NCBI GenBank assembly: GCA_903970575.1
Contig: CAJCJC010000483.1
Span: 1 to 7,335, forward strand
DNA length: 7,335 bases
Direction of reading: 5' to 3'
From: Alphaproteobacteria bacterium
GTDB lineage: Bacteria > Pseudomonadota > Alphaproteobacteria > BOG-932 > Roseiterribacteraceae
Shown here: positions 4,201-7,335 of the stretch, one piece after another
How positions within the stretch are numbered: position 1 is the stretch's first letter
Layout of the letters: each line of letters begins with the position of its first letter
Position numbers and translations under genes: made by a program
Notes under the pieces: generated by a model
What the model saw: only the letters and a program-made list of their open reading frames with translations
The model's database searches: none
Told to the model about the DNA's origin: nothing

Positions 4201-7032
4201 TCACGAGTTCTTCGGCCCCGTCCGCTTTGACTTATCTGTCGGCGGATGTTTCGAAGAGCGTTCAACGGATTGCTTCTGGTTCTTGGTCGCCGCCAGCTTG
4301 GCTTCAATCCTGCCGATCAGCTCGCGCTTATCCGCCGCAAGCGTCCCTGCGGCCTCAAGCTGCTTCAGAATGGCGAGAGCCGCGGAAAAATTGGCCGAGG
4401 GGTCGTCTCCCGCCTCCGCGAGATTGTAATAGGCGACCATCAATATGGTTCGCCACTCAATGTTCTGAGGAGAGGCGGCCGAAAGTTTTTTCGCGGTCTC
4501 AAGTCCGTCCAAATAGGCGTCGCGCGCTTCGTCCGCGCGCCCTTCAGACGTCAGGATAACCCCTATATTGCTATCGATCATGCATCGCGTGTTTTGCAAA
4601 TCGTTATTATCGGGGTCGTGGGCAAGGGTGTTCTTCACAATCGCCAAGGCTTCTCGATAAGCGGCAAGGGCCTCCGCTTCGCTCCCCTCAGCCATGAGTA
4701 GCTGACCTATCTTGCTATAGCCCATGAGAAGGTCATGCTGCACATGCGCATCCGAGGGCGCCATGCGCGCCATTGTCCTTACGATGCCTAGGCTCTCGCG
4801 ATGCGCGGCGACTGCATCGGCAATACGCCCTTGTTCGAAGAAGACCGCCCCGATGCGAAGGTGGCATTCGGAAAGCGCGTGACTCCAGCTTGCATTGTCC
4901 GGCGCCTTCCGCGACAAGTCCTGAAGCAGCATCAGTTCCTCATGATAAGATTCGAGCGCGCTTTCCAGATGCCCTTCCGATGCGAACAGATCCCCGATGC
5001 GTTCATGATCGGCCGATAATAATCCTTTCCATTCCGTATTTTCCGGATCGGTTTTAATGAGGACATTCAAAACGCCGAGACCATCGTTGTAGGAGCTGAG
5101 CGCATCGTCCGCGCGGTTGCGCGACAGCAGAATATCGCCAATCTTCGTGTCGCCGACGACGATCATCCGCCGCCATTTGATCTCCGCGGGATGCTTGTTC
5201 GCCATCGTATTCGCAAGTGCGACGCCGTTCCTGTACGCGTCGAGAGCCTCGTCCGTCATTCCGCTCGCGGCCAGGGCGCCACCGAGGCTATCGTAACTAT
5301 CAACGAGATCGTCCTCATGACCCGCGGCCGGGTCCGTGGTAATCGCCTTCCAAAGATCGGCGCCTTCGCGATAATCCGCCAGCGCCTGGTCCTTGTGTCC
5401 CAGGACCATGGCGAGATCGCCAAGCGTTTGGTCGAGTTCGGCGATGCTGACCTGCTCTTCCAGACTTTTGCCCTGACCCAGGATGGATTTATGGATCGAC
5501 AGCGCCTCGCCATAGGCAACGGAGGCTTCCTCGAAACGATCTTGACCGGTCAGGGCTTTGCCAATCCCCTCCTGCGCCAGGGCGATATCTCGCGACCAAG
5601 CGGAATCGCCGCGGTTTTTCGCAGCCATCGCTCGAGCAACGCCAACATCCGTTCGATAAGCGGCGATCGCCTCATCGCGGCGCCCGTGGCCGAGCAGCGC
5701 ATTGCCGATGTCGTAATCGCCGTCGATCAGTTGGCGCGCGAGGTCCGGCTTGGCGGCGATGTCTTGCGTCAAAGCGGCCGAGATCGTCACCGCGCCACTA
5801 TAAGCGGGTGCGGCTTCGTCGAAATGGCCTTGCGCAGCCAATATATCGCCCAGGGTTTTGTTGGCCGAGAACAATTTATCCCGCCAATCGGCGTTATCCG
5901 GTTCCGCCAGGGAGAGGCTCTGCAGAATTTGCCGGCCTTTCAGCGCCGCGGCCTGGGCATCGGCGAGCTTATTTTCCCGGATCAGGGCGGTCGCCATCGC
6001 CAGCGCCGCCTCGGCTTGCGCGGAGCGCTCGGCGGACGTCGCCCCCGAGGCGTCCAGCAAGAGATTTTGTAGCTGCTCGGCTCTTTCCAGGAGCGCCTTG
6101 GCGTCCGCGGCCGGCAGAGCGCCATTTTTATCTGGCTTCCCGGAGAGTTGGGTGACGATATCGCCGGCTTTGGCCGCCGCCGCCGCCGTTTCCCGAGCGA
6201 GCTCATCACGCCGGGCCTCGGCCAGATGCCATCGCCAGCCGAACGCCACCAATAAGGCTAAGCCCAGCAGGCTTAAAGCAATCGTCGGCGCAATCTTGCT
6301 TAGGCGCCGACCGGTCGGCTTGGGCTCAAGGGCAACGGCCGCGCCAGATTTTGGCGGCTCATCCGCCGCGTTGACGAGGTTGGCGGATTCCTGAGGATAC
6401 GGATCGGCCGAAGGCGGCTCGGCCGGCGCCTGTGAAGGCGTGGGAACAGGCGCGACCACGGTGACCGGCGTTTGCAACGGCGGCGGGACGAAGCCCGCGC
6501 GGTCGAGCCATCCGTAAAGCAGGTTTTCCGCGAGCGCGGCAAATTGGGCGGGTGAGGCGTAAGTCTCAAGGGCAAGGTAGTCTCCGCCCTTGGCCGCAAA
6601 CCAAGCTTGAAAATCTCGCTTTCGCGTTTCCCAGTCGCCATCCGCATTCGAGGGCGATTCACGCGCGTAGCTGAAAATAAAAATATCGGGAAAACCCGCG
6701 TTTGGCTTTTGCCTGCCAATGGCTTCAGACAGGGAGACCGCTTCGGTGCGGGTTGAGCGCGCGGTCCGAACCTGATCCACGTCGCCTTCCAACCTTGGCC
6801 GCAGCAGGATGATCATCGCATCCAGCGCGGCGTCGCCGGATAGGCTGGTTATCATCTCAAGCTGCGCCAGACCGCGCAGCCGGTCGTTTATAGCGTCAAT
6901 GACGTGATCGAGAACGTTCCATTCCGCCTCGGCGAATGGCGGAGCCGAGACGAGCAACCGAAACACGCGCCTGGGCGGCGGGGAGCCTCGCTCTCTCACA
7001 GAATTCTCATTGAACACCGCAGCGGGGGGCAT
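4201..7032 (-). CDS. Membrane-anchored TPR-array protein with N-terminal DUF4062-like domain
   Basis: Predicted 943-residue membrane protein. Residues 22-181 form an alpha/beta domain beginning VFRLLVSAPPFAEAEWNVLD, with PDIFIFSYAR at 115-124 and a WFAAKGGDYLALETYAS stretch ending in an ENLLYGWL helix near 169-176. This layout resembles the DUF4062-type N-terminal domains of bacterial STAND NTPases, but the match is by eye. No Walker A motif is visible, so the NTPase module usual in STAND proteins is missing. A Pro-rich linker (182-240) leads to one transmembrane helix (about 247-267), flanked by Arg/Lys on both sides, so orientation is uncertain. A helical, Ala-rich segment follows, then about twelve TPR-like units (about 335-905) and a basic tail (906-943). 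The start is well bounded: an in-frame TAA sits two codons before the ATG, and AAAGG lies three bases upstream. A terminator upstream implies this gene begins its own transcript. Likely role: protein-protein interaction or sensing scaffold. Confidence 0.82.
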   Translation of the reverse strand: MPPAAVFNENSVRERGSPPPRRVFRLLVSAPPFAEAEWNVLDHVIDAINDRLRGLAQLEMITSLSGDAALDAMIILLRPRLEGDVDQVRTARSTRTEAVSLSEAIGRQKPNAGFPDIFIFSYARESPSNADGDWETRKRDFQAWFAAKGGDYLALETYASPAQFAALAENLLYGWLDRAGFVPPPLQTPVTVVAPVPTPSQAPAEPPSADPYPQESANLVNAADEPPKSGAAVALEPKPTGRRLSKIAPTIALSLLGLALLVAFGWRWHLAEARRDELARETAAAAAKAGDIVTQLSGKPDKNGALPAADAKALLERAEQLQNLLLDASGATSAERSAQAEAALAMATALIRENKLADAQAAALKGRQILQSLSLAEPDNADWRDKLFSANKTLGDILAAQGHFDEAAPAYSGAVTISAALTQDIAAKPDLARQLIDGDYDIGNALLGHGRRDEAIAAYRTDVGVARAMAAKNRGDSAWSRDIALAQEGIGKALTGQDRFEEASVAYGEALSIHKSILGQGKSLEEQVSIAELDQTLGDLAMVLGHKDQALADYREGADLWKAITTDPAAGHEDDLVDSYDSLGGALAASGMTDEALDAYRNGVALANTMANKHPAEIKWRRMIVVGDTKIGDILLSRNRADDALSSYNDGLGVLNVLIKTDPENTEWKGLLSADHERIGDLFASEGHLESALESYHEELMLLQDLSRKAPDNASWSHALSECHLRIGAVFFEQGRIADAVAAHRESLGIVRTMARMAPSDAHVQHDLLMGYSKIGQLLMAEGSEAEALAAYREALAIVKNTLAHDPDNNDLQNTRCMIDSNIGVILTSEGRADEARDAYLDGLETAKKLSAASPQNIEWRTILMVAYYNLAEAGDDPSANFSAALAILKQLEAAGTLAADKRELIGRIEAKLAATKNQKQSVERSSKHPPTDKSKRTGPKNS
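4320..6035 (-). repeat. Twelve-unit TPR-like array with 48-residue (144-bp) period
   Basis: Each unit carries a core of the form [IL]GDILxxxGxxDEAxxAY followed by a second helix, a P-x-N turn and often a Trp. The conserved Gly falls at residues 395, 443, 491, 538, 584, 632, 680, 728, 776 and 824 of the TPR protein: spacings 48, 48, 47, 46, 48, 48, 48, 48, 48. Degenerate units fit the same register at 347 (LADAQAAA) and 872 (no Gly). Canonical TPRs have a 34-residue period, so each unit here carries about 14 extra residues in longer helices and loops. The units have diverged, so this is an old array rather than a recent amplification. Confidence 0.85.
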
Positions 7033-7080
7033 GCGCCTTTACCAATAGTCTTCAAAATATCCTGCTATAGTCCTATCAGA
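7033..7080 (-). promoter_or_regulatory. AT-rich leader of the TPR gene, probable promoter region
   Basis: Between the terminator and the TPR start lies an AT-rich 48-base stretch. A TATAGC word on the - strand (about 7059-7054) could be a -10 element, but the hexamer 17 bases upstream (GATTTT) is not a convincing -35. Location after a terminator argues that a promoter must be here; the exact boxes are uncertain. AAAGG at 7040-7036 is the likely ribosome binding site, with unusually short spacing of three bases. Confidence 0.3.
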
Positions 7081-7118
7081 AAAGTAAAAATCGCGCGTGG
7101 TCGAAAACGCGACCACGC
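7081..7118 (-). terminator. Rho-independent terminator upstream of the TPR gene
   Basis: On the - strand GCGTGGTCG (7118-7110) pairs perfectly with CGACCACGC (7103-7095) around a six-base loop (CGTTTT). It is followed by GCGA and then TTTTT and a second T-rich stretch down to 7081. A 9-bp GC-rich stem with a T-tract is a good intrinsic terminator. It would end transcription arriving from the right edge, about 40 bases after the stop at 7158, and so insulate the TPR gene. Confidence 0.7.
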
Positions 7119-7157
7119 AATCGCCGACGATCGTAACCCGCGTGCGCCAGGAAATCC

Positions 7158-7335
7158 TTAAACTCGCGGGCCTTGGCGTAGGGCCGCTTGCGCCGCGGTG
7201 TCCAGGGCGACAAGGAAACGCGACCTATCGGATTTCGAAAACGGCGGGTGGCCGCCGCCCGCGACCCCGAGTTCACGCAGATGCCGGGACATTTCGCGCC
7301 CGGCTAAGGCCGAGCCGATGTTATCGCTAGTCCAG
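7158..7335 (-). CDS. Unrecognised gene fragment, C-terminal end only
   Basis: A - strand frame is open from the window edge through 58 codons to a TAA at 7160-7158. The fragment includes NIGSALAGREMSRHLRELGV and ends ALRQGPRV. I do not recognise a family. Third codon positions are mostly G or C, as expected for coding sequence here. A terminator starts 40 bases downstream of this stop, which favours this frame over a competing - strand frame (7276-7076) that reads straight through the hairpin and over a + strand frame (7097-7330). With three overlapping open frames in GC-rich DNA, the assignment is tentative. Confidence 0.38.
   Translation of the reverse strand, partial: WTSDNIGSALAGREMSRHLRELGVAGGGHPPFSKSDRSRFLVALDTAAQAALRQGPRV

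Noticed and set aside
5191..6072. Open + strand frame of 293 codons opposite the TPR gene
   Set aside because: Its length reflects antisense reading of a GC-rich repetitive array; the - strand frame has a clear TPR periodicity and explains the sequence.
7076..7276. - strand frame of 66 codons starting with GTG
   Set aside because: It reads through the 9-bp terminator stem and its T-tract and has no ribosome binding site that I could see.

Overview
This window looks like chromosomal DNA from a GC-rich alphaproteobacterium, probably of the Hyphomicrobiales (Rhizobiales). The inference rests on strong G/C preference at third codon positions, the nucleoside-type ABC permease pair, and a TPR style common in that group. 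No rRNA, tRNA, CRISPR array, insertion sequence or attachment site was seen.

Left part (1-1811, + strand): the end of a BmpA/NupOPQ-type nucleoside ABC importer operon. A permease cut by the window edge (NupP-like) overlaps a complete second permease (NupQ-like) by four bases (ATGA). The ATPase and lipoprotein partners would lie to the left. Immediately convergent, 19 bases away, is a nucleoside 2-deoxyribosyltransferase gene on the - strand (1831-2442). It starts with GTG behind a strong ribosome binding site and has a consensus -10 box of its own. Together these three genes suggest nucleoside or base uptake and salvage.

Middle and right part (2535-7032, - strand): two unusual genes read in the same direction as the deoxyribosyltransferase. 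The upstream one (7032-4201) encodes a 943-residue protein: a DUF4062-like N-terminal domain, a proline-rich linker, one transmembrane helix, then about twelve TPR-like units on a very regular 48-residue period and a basic tail. The downstream one (4127-2535) encodes an acidic soluble protein with a short predicted helical coil, three complete 106-residue tandem repeats (318 bp each) plus a decaying fourth, and two copies of a SIExMLARLEK helix at its C-terminus. No function is recognised for this protein. The pair is the least explained and most interesting part of the window.

Right edge (7033-7335): a good Rho-independent terminator for the - strand (7081-7118) separates the TPR gene from whatever lies upstream. 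The reading frame that best fits it is an unrecognised gene fragment ending at 7158. The terminator makes the TPR gene the probable first gene of its own transcription unit.
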